DNA of 39,604 nucleotides, from NCBI RefSeq assembly GCF_000204015.1, contig NZ_GL883077.1, positions 884,490 through 924,093 on the forward strand, read 5' to 3'. A program made the position numbers and the translations under genes. The notes beneath the pieces are model-generated. The model did not search any database, was not told the DNA's origin, and was given only the letters and a program-made list of their open reading frames with translations. Below, one piece after another: positions 1 to 7,156 of this stretch. The first letter of the stretch is position 1, and each line of letters opens with the position of its first letter. The stretch is from Asticcacaulis biprosthecium C19 (GTDB lineage Bacteria; Pseudomonadota; Alphaproteobacteria; Caulobacterales; Caulobacteraceae).

Positions 1-14
1 TTACTTGCTCGCCA

Positions 15-39
15 CCTCCCCATTGAAGAAATGGGGAGG
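15..39. repeat. CCTCCCC/GGGGAGG hairpin
   Basis: CCTCCCCATT and AATGGGGAGG form a perfect 10-bp stem around a 5-base loop. The core CCTCCCC...GGGGAGG is shared with the longer hairpin at 7043-7080, so this is probably one copy of a dispersed palindromic repeat. It lies downstream of the minus-strand gene remnant at 131-448 and could end its transcript. No convincing gene was found between 1 and 130. Confidence 0.55.
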
Positions 40-130
40 AGTAAGAAGCAATTGTCACATGACATTTGAGTCAAGTCCAAACGCCGTTGGTATTAATCCG
101 AAAAGTGCGTCACCCTGTTCGGGATGCGCT

Positions 131-448
131 CTAATGTTTAGGCTTTGCAACTGGTTGCCGCAGGACAGCTTGTCGTCCTTCGACAAGATTTTCGGAAGGT
201 TCAGTTTCAATCGGCGTGACTTCTACCGGCGGAAGCGGGCCGGGAATGTCCTCAAATATCGAGCATCCCGCTGCTATCATTTTGTCTGCCAAGGCATCTA
301 TTAAGTCATCGTCTTCGATAAGAAGGTAGATGCCACTTAAATTGAAGATGCTGTAGCTCGCAGGCTTACCGACAAGAACCCAGCCCGGTTGTGATCCGTC
401 TCACAGGTAGACATACTCTGCCCAGTCGGCTGGGTTCACAATGGTCAT
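131..448 (-). pseudogene. Small protein interrupted by an in-frame TGA
   Basis: Reading leftward from ATG at 448-446 gives MTIVNPADWAEYVYL, then TGA at 403-401, then 89 further open codons (DGSQPGWVLVGKPASYSIF...) to a TAG at 131-133. The residues after the stop look like real protein, with hydrophobic beta-like stretches and an acidic DDDLIDALADKM segment, so the frame was probably coding along its whole 105 residues. The ATG lies 3 bases after the stop of the 452-724 gene, which implies one operon. It may be a nonsense-mutated gene, a sequencing error, or a protein restarted downstream, although I see no good internal ribosome-binding site. I do not recognise the family. Confidence 0.5.
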
Positions 449-451
449 CCC

Positions 452-724
452 TTACAGTCCGAGCGCCACGCCCAGCAGAATCTGGTTCTGCAGGACATTG
501 CCCTGGATGAAGCGGTCGTTGTTGACCAGGTCTGTCTGACGGGCGGCATCGCGTGAGGCTGCCGCCTCATCGCCCTTTTCCGTGTCGTACCTGGCAGCGA
601 TTGCCGCACGCAGTGCCGACATGGCCTCCGGAAGCGAGGCGCCGGTGGCGCTGACCTCGCCGGTGGTGACGCGGAAACCCACACCCGGAACGATGTCGAT
701 GATCGGAGTTGCGGTCGAATCCAT
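452..724 (-). CDS. Hypothetical 90-aa protein
   Basis: The start at 724 is chosen over an upstream ATG at 775 because a purine-rich AAGGGAAG sits just ahead of it. The product begins MDSTATPIIDIVPGVGFRV, has a central alanine-rich helical segment (EAMSALRAAIAARYD) and ends in a hydrophobic ILLGVALGL tail. There is no signal peptide or recognisable motif. It forms a two-gene minus-strand unit with the interrupted gene downstream and is divergent from argD. Small size and pairing would fit a phage or accessory remnant, but that is only a guess; I do not recognise it. Confidence 0.6.
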   Translation of the reverse strand: MDSTATPIIDIVPGVGFRVTTGEVSATGASLPEAMSALRAAIAARYDTEKGDEAAASRDAARQTDLVNNDRFIQGNVLQNQILLGVALGL

Positions 725-878
725 CGTCTTCCCTTTCGCCCCTGCGACCCCAAACAATATTGACATTGCGGGCATATGTCTACAAAAGGCGGGCCTGATT
801 TTCCGATGGGTCTGTGCCGTTCGGAACCCATGTCCTCTTCGCCGTCCGCGAAGGGGATTTTATCTTTTGGAGGAGTCC

Positions 879-2087
879 ATGACCGCGTCCAACGATCATC
901 TGTTCGGTGTCTATGCCCGTGCCCCTATCGAGGTGGATCGCGGCCAGGGCGTCCGACTGTATGACCGACACGGCCGCTCATGGCTCGACTTCGTCCAGGG
1001 GATCGCCACCAACGGACTGGGCCACGCCGCTCCGGTCCTGGTCGACGCCGTGCGCAAGCAGTCCGAAAAGCTGTGGCACGTCTCGAACATCTTCACCATC
1101 CCGGAACAGGGCGAACTGGCTGAAAAGCTGTGCGCCGCGTCGTTTGCCGACCGTGTGTTCTTTACCAATTCCGGCACCGAGGCCGTCGAGTGCGCCCTGA
1201 AGCTGGCACGCAAGTACCACGCCTCGCGCGGCAATGAAGAGCGCATCGACATCATCGGTTTCGAAGGCGCCTTCCACGGCCGCACCTATGCTGCCGTCAC
1301 CGCGGCCGGCAACGAAACCTACCTGAAGGGCTTTGGTCCGCGCCTGCCGGGGTTCGTCCATCTGTCGCTGGACGACCATGACGCCATCCGCGCCGCCGCC
1401 GAGGCGCCGACCGCGGCCGCTATCCTGGTTGAGCCGGTCCAGGGCGAGGGCGGGGCGCGTGCCCTGACCGACGCCGAGCTGACCCTGCTGCGCGAGCTGT
1501 GCGACGCCAACGGCCTGCTGCTGATCTTCGACGAGATCCAGTGCGGCATGGGCCGTTCGGGCAAGATGTGGGCCTACGAATACTCAGGCGTCATCCCCGA
1601 TGTGATGTGCGTCGCCAAGGCGCTGGGCGGGGGCTTCCCGGTCGGGGCTTGCCTGGCCACCGAAGATGCAGCGTCCGGCATGACGGTCGGCGCCCACGGC
1701 TCGACCTTTGGCGGCAATCCGTTGGCCATGGCGGTCGGCCTGGCGGCTTTCGGTGAGATCTCCAGCCCCGAGCTGCTCGACAATGTCCGCAAACAGGCGG
1801 GCTATCTCAAGCAACAACTCGAAGGCCTGAAGCAGACCTGGCCGGACATGATTGACGAGATCCGCGGTCGGGGCCTGCTTATCGGCATCAAGCTCAAGCC
1901 GAACAACCGCGAGATCATGACGCTCGCCCGCGACAACGGATTGCTGATCGCCGGCGGTTCGGACAACTGCGTGCGACTGCTGCCGCCGCTGAATGTCACC
2001 GAGGACGAGTGCCGCGAGGCCGTCGGTCTGCTGGAAAAGACCTTCGAAGCCGCACGCGCTGCTGCCCAGCAAAAAGAGCAAGCCTGA
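879..2087 (+). CDS. argD: Acetylornithine aminotransferase ArgD
   Basis: Class-III PLP aminotransferase of 402 aa that converts N-acetylglutamate semialdehyde to N-acetylornithine in arginine synthesis; family members often also serve as succinyl-diaminopimelate aminotransferase for lysine. NSGTEA (residues 97-102) binds the cofactor phosphate region, FDEIQCG carries the PLP-pyridine aspartate (D218), and K247 in VAKALGGGFP is the Schiff-base lysine. The start ATG at 879 follows GGAGGAG at 869-875. The longer open frame back to 582 runs antisense through the 452-724 gene and lacks family similarity. argF lies 58 bases downstream, so the two are probably co-transcribed. Length is normal for the family. 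Confidence 0.95.
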   Translation: MTASNDHLFGVYARAPIEVDRGQGVRLYDRHGRSWLDFVQGIATNGLGHAAPVLVDAVRKQSEKLWHVSNIFTIPEQGELAEKLCAASFADRVFFTNSGTEAVECALKLARKYHASRGNEERIDIIGFEGAFHGRTYAAVTAAGNETYLKGFGPRLPGFVHLSLDDHDAIRAAAEAPTAAAILVEPVQGEGGARALTDAELTLLRELCDANGLLLIFDEIQCGMGRSGKMWAYEYSGVIPDVMCVAKALGGGFPVGACLATEDAASGMTVGAHGSTFGGNPLAMAVGLAAFGEISSPELLDNVRKQAGYLKQQLEGLKQTWPDMIDEIRGRGLLIGIKLKPNNREIMTLARDNGLLIAGGSDNCVRLLPPLNVTEDECREAVGLLEKTFEAARAAAQQKEQA

Positions 2088-2097
2088 TTGTTATAGG

Positions 2098-2120
2098 GGA
2101 GGGGTGCGAGGCGCCCCTCC
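2098..2120 (+). other. Stem-loop between argD and argF
   Basis: GGAGGGGTGC pairs with GCGCCCCTCC across a GAG loop, with a single G-U pair in a 10-bp stem. It is followed by ATCTTTCCTT rather than a clean U-run. It could be a weak terminator or an mRNA-stabilising hairpin that sets the argD to argF ratio. Function is inferred from position only. Confidence 0.4.
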
Positions 2121-2145
2121 ATCTTTCCTTGGGAAGGAAACGCCC

Positions 2146-3084
2146 ATGACCCGCCATTTTCTCGATATCTGCGATCTCGACGCCGTCACCCTGCGCGCCA
2201 TCGTCGATGACGCCCACCGCCGCAAGGCCGCCCGCAAGGGCTGGACTCAGGGCCGCGTCGATGCCGACGCGCCGGCGAAGGAACGCGTCCTGGCCATGAT
2301 TTTTGAAAAGAACTCGACGCGCACGCGCTTCTCGTTCGATGCCGCCATCCGTCAACTGGGCGGCAGCGCCATCATCTCGACCGCCTCCGACATGCAGCTT
2401 GGCCGCGGCGAGCCGATCGAGGACACGTCGAAAGTGCTGTCGCGCATGGTCGATGCCATCATGATCCGCGCCAACCGCCACGAAGACGTGCTGCGCCTGG
2501 CTGCCGTCTCGACCATTCCGGTGGTCAACGGGCTGACCAACCTGTCGCACCCGTGCCAGATCCTGGCCGATATCCAGACCATCGAAGAGCATCGCGGTCC
2601 GATCGCCGGCAAGGTGCTGGCCTGGGTCAGCGACGGCAACAATGTCTGCAACAGCCTGATCCATGCGGCAGCGCGCTTCGACTTCGAACTGCGCATCGCC
2701 TGTCCGGACGATTACAAGCCGTCGATGGACGCCATGGTCTTCGCGGCCCAGCATGGCGCCAAGGTGACGGTCGGCTCCGATCCGCGCGCCGCCGTCGAAG
2801 GCGCCGATGTCGTCCTGGCCGATACCTGGGTGTCGATGGGCGACCTGGATCACGATGAGCGCCTGATGGCCTTCCATGAATACCAGGTCGATAGCAAGCT
2901 GATGGCCCTGGCCAAGAAGGACGCCGTCTTCCTGCACTGCCTGCCGGCCCACCGCGGCGAAGAGGTGAGCGACGAGGTCATCGACGGCCCGCAGTCGCTG
3001 ATCTGGGACGAAGCCGAAAACCGGATTCATGCTCAGAAAGCCATCCTGGCCTGGTGCTTTGGCTCGCCATCCTTGGCCGGTTAA
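2146..3084 (+). CDS. argF: Ornithine carbamoyltransferase ArgF
   Basis: Anabolic ornithine transcarbamylase, 312 aa, forming citrulline from ornithine and carbamoyl phosphate. The carbamoyl-phosphate loop STRTR is at residues 57-61, the HPCQ motif starts at H135, and the ornithine-binding HCLPAHRGEEV segment contains C265. The ATG at 2146 is preceded by GGGAAGGAAA. It follows argD in the same direction, and together with argH near the other end of the window supplies three arginine enzymes. A palindromic repeat begins two bases after its stop codon. Confidence 0.95.
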   Translation: MTRHFLDICDLDAVTLRAIVDDAHRRKAARKGWTQGRVDADAPAKERVLAMIFEKNSTRTRFSFDAAIRQLGGSAIISTASDMQLGRGEPIEDTSKVLSRMVDAIMIRANRHEDVLRLAAVSTIPVVNGLTNLSHPCQILADIQTIEEHRGPIAGKVLAWVSDGNNVCNSLIHAAARFDFELRIACPDDYKPSMDAMVFAAQHGAKVTVGSDPRAAVEGADVVLADTWVSMGDLDHDERLMAFHEYQVDSKLMALAKKDAVFLHCLPAHRGEEVSDEVIDGPQSLIWDEAENRIHAQKAILAWCFGSPSLAG

Positions 3085-3085
3085 A

Positions 3086-3131
3086 GCCTCATGCCAAAAA
3101 GTGGCCGCCACTTTTTGGATCAACATGAGGC
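3086..3131. repeat. Palindromic repeat family A, copy 1
   Basis: Nested inverted repeat: outer arms GCCTCATG (3086-3093) and CATGAGGC (3124-3131), inner arms CCAAAAAGTGG (3094-3104) and CCACTTTTTGG (3108-3118), with a 5-base bulge on the right. A second copy with the same outer and inner arms lies at 19277-19332, also just after a stop codon. The T-run on the right arm would allow it to act as a terminator for argF. It is a dispersed repeat of unknown name. Confidence 0.75.
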
Positions 3132-3155
3132 GGCTTGGCAGCGTTGGCTGCGCTC

Positions 3156-3176
3156 GGCTGTATGTAGACTACAGCC
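3156..3176. repeat. GTA..TAC hairpin, repeat family B, copy 1
   Basis: GGCTGTA (3156-3162) and TACAGCC (3170-3176) form a 7-bp stem. The flanks are rich in GCTGCGCTCG and GTCGCTGG, the same style of flank seen around the hairpins at 14746-14765 and 15999-16012. It lies directly after family-A copy 1, so the whole argF to 3241 gap is repeat-derived. Confidence 0.5.
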
Positions 3177-3240
3177 GTCGCTGGCCGCCTGCTACTCGGC
3201 TCAAGGCTGACGGCCAAACGGGTAATTGCTCCGAAGCAAA

Positions 3241-3465
3241 TTAATACCGTGGCTGGCCTTGCTGTCCGAGGCCGTAGTGGTGCATCAGTACCGACAACAT
3301 AAGCACCGTAAACGTCCCCGACAGCAGCATCACGAACCGCCACGGAATCATGCGTGGGCCCGGCCGGCGCAGGTCCGGCGGACGCGATCCGAGCCATCCC
3401 GTCAGAACGGTTAACAATACTCCCCCAATCAGAAGAATCACGTTAAGGCCTGGGTCCATGTCCAT
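3241..3465 (-). CDS. Small two-helix membrane protein
   Basis: 74-aa product with two predicted transmembrane helices, NVILLIGGVLLTVLTGWLG (about residues 8-26) and FVMLLSGTFTVLMLSVLM (about 44-61), separated by a basic, proline-rich loop (RPPDLRRPGPR). The start could be Met1 at 3465 or Met3 at 3459; a weak GAGAAA precedes the first. It is divergent from podJ and convergent with the repeats behind argF. Function is unknown; the short tail HHYGLGQQGQPRY has no recognised motif. Confidence 0.6.
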   Translation of the reverse strand: MDMDPGLNVILLIGGVLLTVLTGWLGSRPPDLRRPGPRMIPWRFVMLLSGTFTVLMLSVLMHHYGLGQQGQPRY

Positions 3466-3565
3466 GGTTTCTCATGACCGGAAACCGCCGCTCAGGCAAG
3501 GGGCGGGCGGTTCGATAGCCCGGGAATGTGTCCACAGAAACCTGAGAGGACGCCATATGTTGTGG

Positions 3566-3580
3566 TTAACTATGGGTTTA
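3566..3580 (+). promoter_or_regulatory. Possible CtrA-type site upstream of podJ
   Basis: TTAA at 3566-3569, seven bases, then TTTA at 3577-3580, which is one mismatch from the Caulobacter CtrA consensus TTAA-N7-TTAA. A GTGTCCACA at 3528-3536 is two mismatches from a DnaA box. Cell-cycle control of podJ is known in Caulobacter crescentus; its relevance here is inference from motif and position about 55 bases before the podJ start. Confidence 0.3.
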
Positions 3581-3633
3581 CACCCCAGATTATGCGGACT
3601 ACGCTCGCGTACTGGACGAAATTGGGGAGCCGC

Positions 3634-6600
3634 ATGAGCGCGAACGCACCTTGGAGTGTTAAAGGCATCGACGCCAAGGCGCGAGAAGTCGCCAAGGATT
3701 TGGCGCGCCGATCCGGAATGACGCTCGGAGAGTGGCTGAACCAGATGATCCTCCAGGGCGAGGATGTCGGCGCGCTGATCAGTCAGGAACGCGATCGCCA
3801 CGAACGTCCCGTACCGGCCGCTGCCCGTCCGGCACCGCGTCGTATTCCCGAAGCCGCTTACGACGAGGAAGAGGTCTACGACGATTACGAGGACGACGAG
3901 CGTTTCGCGCCCCGTACCCGCCGTCCGGCCCAGGTCTATCGCGAGGCCGTCTATGCCGATGCCGCACCGCGCGTGAAGCGTCCCGAACCTCGGGTCGAGC
4001 CCAGGGCCGCCTATGCGCCGCGTTCCCAAACGGCCCAGCCCCATGCGGCCCAACCTCAAACCGAGCAACATATGTCGTCGCGTGACCTGCGCCGCAGTTC
4101 GATCTTCGCCGATCGTCCCCGCGCCGACACCTACGAAGACCAGAACTACGCGACCGCCTCCGATGACCTCGGCCGCGTTGCTCGTGCCCTGGAAGGCCTC
4201 GGTTCACGTATAGAGTCTTCGGAATCCCGTTCGGCCACGGCTGTGCGCAGTGTGTCGAGCGCGGTCGAATCCCTGCTCGGCCGCCTAGAGCGCTCCGAAG
4301 CCGCTCTGGAAGCCGTAGCGGCCCAAACGCGCGAAGAGCTGCATGGCCGCCTGGATGAGCAGTCCCAAGAGGTCCTGTCCTCTTTCGAACAACTGGCCCG
4401 CCGTAGCGAAGAAGACCGCCGACGCAGCGAAGAGGATCGCCGCCGCATCGAGGAAGACCGGCTGCGTCTGGAAGAAGACCGTCGCCGCACCGAGCAGGAT
4501 AACGAACTGTTCGTCGACCGGCTGGAAAAGGCCGAACGTCAGATTGGTGCCCAGGCCGAGCGCCTGGAAGGTCTGTCCGGCCATGTTCGCGAAGAGCGCG
4601 AGCGGATGGCCAAGATCGAGGCCGGCCTGAAGAACAACCAGACCATCGAGACCGTCAAGGCGGTCGAGAGCGCTCTTGGAAAGCTGGCCAACCAGTTGTA
4701 CGAAGGCGATGTCCGCACGCGGGAAACCGTCAAGGACATCCGCACCGACATGGTGACTCTGTCGCACCGCCTGGCGCAGATGGAGACGCGCGATCCCGAA
4801 CGCGCCGCCCAAGGCGTGATCGACAAGGTTGTGTCGCGCATGGCCGAGCGGCTGGAAGCTGCCGAGGCTCAGACCTCGGGCGCGATCAAGACCCTGGAAA
4901 CCGCCTTCCGCAACTTAGAAGGCCGTCTGTCGCGTGCCGAAGAGCGCGGTGACGTTTCCGACCCGGAAGCCGCGCGTTCCCTGACCCAGTTGGCCGCCGA
5001 ACTGTCGCGCCGCGTTGAGGAAAACCGACAGGAACTGCTGGGCGTTCTGAACGCGCCGAACCGCGACGGCGTCGAAGCCGTTGCTGCACGTTTCGAGGCC
5101 CGCCTGGAACAGGTGGAGCGCCGCCAGGCGGCCGCACTGGAGCGCATGGGCCAGGAAATCGTCCGTATGGCCGGCACCTTCGACCGCCGCGTCAAAAGCG
5201 TCGAGGAAGCCAATTCCGCCGGCCTGACCCGTCTGGGCGTCGAAGTGACACGCGTGGCTGAAACGGTCGAGACTCGCGCCAACCGCACCGAAACCAGCCA
5301 CGCCCAGGCGCTGGAACGTCTCGGTGGCGAGATTGCCCGTATCTCCGAACGCTTGACGGCCAAGCTGCAGGACACCGAGCGCCGCACCACCCAGGTTCTG
5401 TCGGGTATCGGCCAGGAGTTCGAACAGCAACGCGACCAGTCAAAGAACGACCTGGCCGAACGTATCCGCCAGAGCGAAGAGCGTACGGCGAAATTGCTGG
5501 AAGACACCCGCGCCCGCATCGACCAGAAGCTGGCTCAGGTTCAAAAGCAAACCCTGCTGAGCGAAGCGGTTACCAAGCCGGCCCCGGCCCCCGCACGCGA
5601 CGAATTGCCGAGCCCTTTTGCGCCGGCACCGGTGACGGCGCCTGCGGCTGAGATCGAGACCAAGCCGTTCGGCCAGTTCTCGGGCGGTTTCGAGGATGAA
5701 GCCGAAGCCCCGGTGGCAACGCCGGCGCCGCTCCGTCAGGCACCCGTCGCAGATGACAAGGTCGATCTGACCGGCCGTTTGCTCCATTCCGTCACCGACT
5801 TCAAGCCGGAATTCGATCCGTTCGAAGACGGTGACGACGAGGACTTCAGTGCCGAACTGATGAACTCGCCATTGCGTCAGCGCAATCAGCCGGTCCCGGC
5901 TCCCGCGCCGGTACAGGACCACGCGCCTGATCTGGATGACAGCGACGACCACGATCCGTTTGCTGATATCGACATGTCGCGCAAGACGGCGCCGCGTGCT
6001 GCCGCCTATGCGGCCCGCGCCGCCGCGGCGCCTCAGGCGACGGTCCCGGATTTCCACGACGATGAGGAAGACGCCGGTGTGTCGGTGTCGACCCGCGACG
6101 CTCTCGCCGCTGCCCGTGCCGCTGTCCGCGCCAGCATGGAAAGTGACGACAAGCCGCTTGGCGGCCTGCGCGCCGGTACCTCGCGCATCAGCGCCGCCCA
6201 GGCCCGCGCCCCTAAGGCCAAGACAGGGGGCGAGAGCACCCTGATGAAGGCCTTCAAGGCGTCTTCTCTGGCGGTTGTACTGGTCGGCGGTGGCATTGCC
6301 GGCACCGTGGCCATCGACCAGATGACCAAGGGTGACAAGGAAGCTCCGACGGAAGAGACCCCCATTGTCGCCGCTGTTGTGACGCCCGAAGCGGCCGCCG
6401 AAGATACCCAGAACCAGCAGAACCTGAAGGCGCGTTACGACCTGGCCATGCAGCAGGTCACCGCTCGCAAGCCGGGCTCGGTTGACGTCCTGAAGGAAGT
6501 CGCCAACCAGGGCTATGCGCCGGCGCAATATGTGCTGGGCCAGATTTACGGCGGTGACAAGCAGTATGGCGGCCTGGTTGCGCCGGACAAGAACGAGAAG

Positions 6601-7011
6601 CGCAAGTGGATTCGCCGGGCTGCCGAAGGTGGAGTCACCGAGGCGATGTATTCGCTTGGACTGCAATTCTATAATGGCGAGGGCGGCGCCCAGGATCGCA
6701 GTGCTGCGGCGATGTGGTTCCGCCAGGCTGCGGTGCGTGGCCAGCCGGACAGCCAGTACAATCTCGGCGTCCTGTATGAAACCGGCGTGGGTGCACCCAT
6801 GTCGCCCGGCGAGTCCTACAAGTGGTATTCACTGGCCGCCCAGGACGATAGCAATCCGCGCAATGCCGCCGAAGCGCGCAAGGCTGCCGACCGTCTCAGG
6901 GCACAGCTCAGCGACACGCAGCTTCAGCGTCAGGATGCCGCCGTCGCCAGCTTCACGCCGATCACCGACGATGGCCCGCCCCTGGCCTCCAGCGCCGAAC
7001 CGCGCGGGTAA
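3634..7011 (+). CDS. podJ: Polar organelle development protein PodJ
   Basis: 1125-aa membrane polarity factor; in Caulobacter, PodJ localises to the new pole and organises pili, holdfast and cell-cycle regulators. The start ATG at 3634 follows GGGGAG and gives the conserved N-terminus SVKGIDAKAREVAKDLARR. A long coiled-coil region fills roughly residues 185-640, including a tandem block of (R)SEEDRRR/IEEDRLR/LEEDRRR repeats near 258-292. An acidic, proline-rich linker follows, then one transmembrane helix at about 876-895 and periplasmic Sel1-like repeats at about 955-1075. No C-terminal peptidoglycan-binding domain is visible after the Sel1 repeats, unlike the C. crescentus protein as I recall it. 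A strong hairpin follows the gene. Confidence 0.85.
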   Translation: MSANAPWSVKGIDAKAREVAKDLARRSGMTLGEWLNQMILQGEDVGALISQERDRHERPVPAAARPAPRRIPEAAYDEEEVYDDYEDDERFAPRTRRPAQVYREAVYADAAPRVKRPEPRVEPRAAYAPRSQTAQPHAAQPQTEQHMSSRDLRRSSIFADRPRADTYEDQNYATASDDLGRVARALEGLGSRIESSESRSATAVRSVSSAVESLLGRLERSEAALEAVAAQTREELHGRLDEQSQEVLSSFEQLARRSEEDRRRSEEDRRRIEEDRLRLEEDRRRTEQDNELFVDRLEKAERQIGAQAERLEGLSGHVREERERMAKIEAGLKNNQTIETVKAVESALGKLANQLYEGDVRTRETVKDIRTDMVTLSHRLAQMETRDPERAAQGVIDKVVSRMAERLEAAEAQTSGAIKTLETAFRNLEGRLSRAEERGDVSDPEAARSLTQLAAELSRRVEENRQELLGVLNAPNRDGVEAVAARFEARLEQVERRQAAALERMGQEIVRMAGTFDRRVKSVEEANSAGLTRLGVEVTRVAETVETRANRTETSHAQALERLGGEIARISERLTAKLQDTERRTTQVLSGIGQEFEQQRDQSKNDLAERIRQSEERTAKLLEDTRARIDQKLAQVQKQTLLSEAVTKPAPAPARDELPSPFAPAPVTAPAAEIETKPFGQFSGGFEDEAEAPVATPAPLRQAPVADDKVDLTGRLLHSVTDFKPEFDPFEDGDDEDFSAELMNSPLRQRNQPVPAPAPVQDHAPDLDDSDDHDPFADIDMSRKTAPRAAAYAARAAAAPQATVPDFHDDEEDAGVSVSTRDALAAARAAVRASMESDDKPLGGLRAGTSRISAAQARAPKAKTGGESTLMKAFKASSLAVVLVGGGIAGTVAIDQMTKGDKEAPTEETPIVAAVVTPEAAAEDTQNQQNLKARYDLAMQQVTARKPGSVDVLKEVANQGYAPAQYVLGQIYGGDKQYGGLVAPDKNEKRKWIRRAAEGGVTEAMYSLGLQFYNGEGGAQDRSAAAMWFRQAAVRGQPDSQYNLGVLYETGVGAPMSPGESYKWYSLAAQDDSNPRNAAEARKAADRLRAQLSDTQLQRQDAAVASFTPITDDGPPLASSAEPRG

Positions 7012-7042
7012 GACCTCGTACACCCTGGTGAATGAACTGCGT

Positions 7043-7080
7043 TTCTTTCTCCTCCCCGCTTTGTCGGGGAGGAGAAAGAA
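7043..7080. terminator. Perfect 16-bp hairpin after podJ
   Basis: TTCTTTCTCCTCCCCG (7043-7058) pairs perfectly with 7065-7080 around a 6-base loop. It lies 31 bases after the podJ stop, so it may terminate that transcript, though the 3' side is purine-rich rather than a U-run. The CCTCCCC/GGGGAGG core matches the hairpin at 15-39, suggesting a mobile palindromic repeat co-opted at gene ends. Confidence 0.55.
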
Positions 7081-7156
7081 GCCTGCGTCCTGGAGTTGGC
7101 CTCTCCTTGTTCCGAAAGCCGTTGTCGCGGCGGACGCCATGGCGTAGGTTAACGCT

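Noticed and set aside
5-304. 99-aa plus-strand frame at the window start
   Set aside because: TTG start, overlaps the better-looking minus-strand remnant at 131-448, no family features.
582-878. Upstream extension of argD
   Set aside because: Antisense to the 452-724 gene; a strong ribosome-binding site supports 879 instead.
1996-3126. 376-aa minus-strand frame opposite argF
   Set aside because: Shadow of argF, which has all family motifs.
5440-6666. 408-aa open frame antisense to podJ
   Set aside because: It mirrors the third-position GC bias of podJ; no ribosome-binding site or family character.
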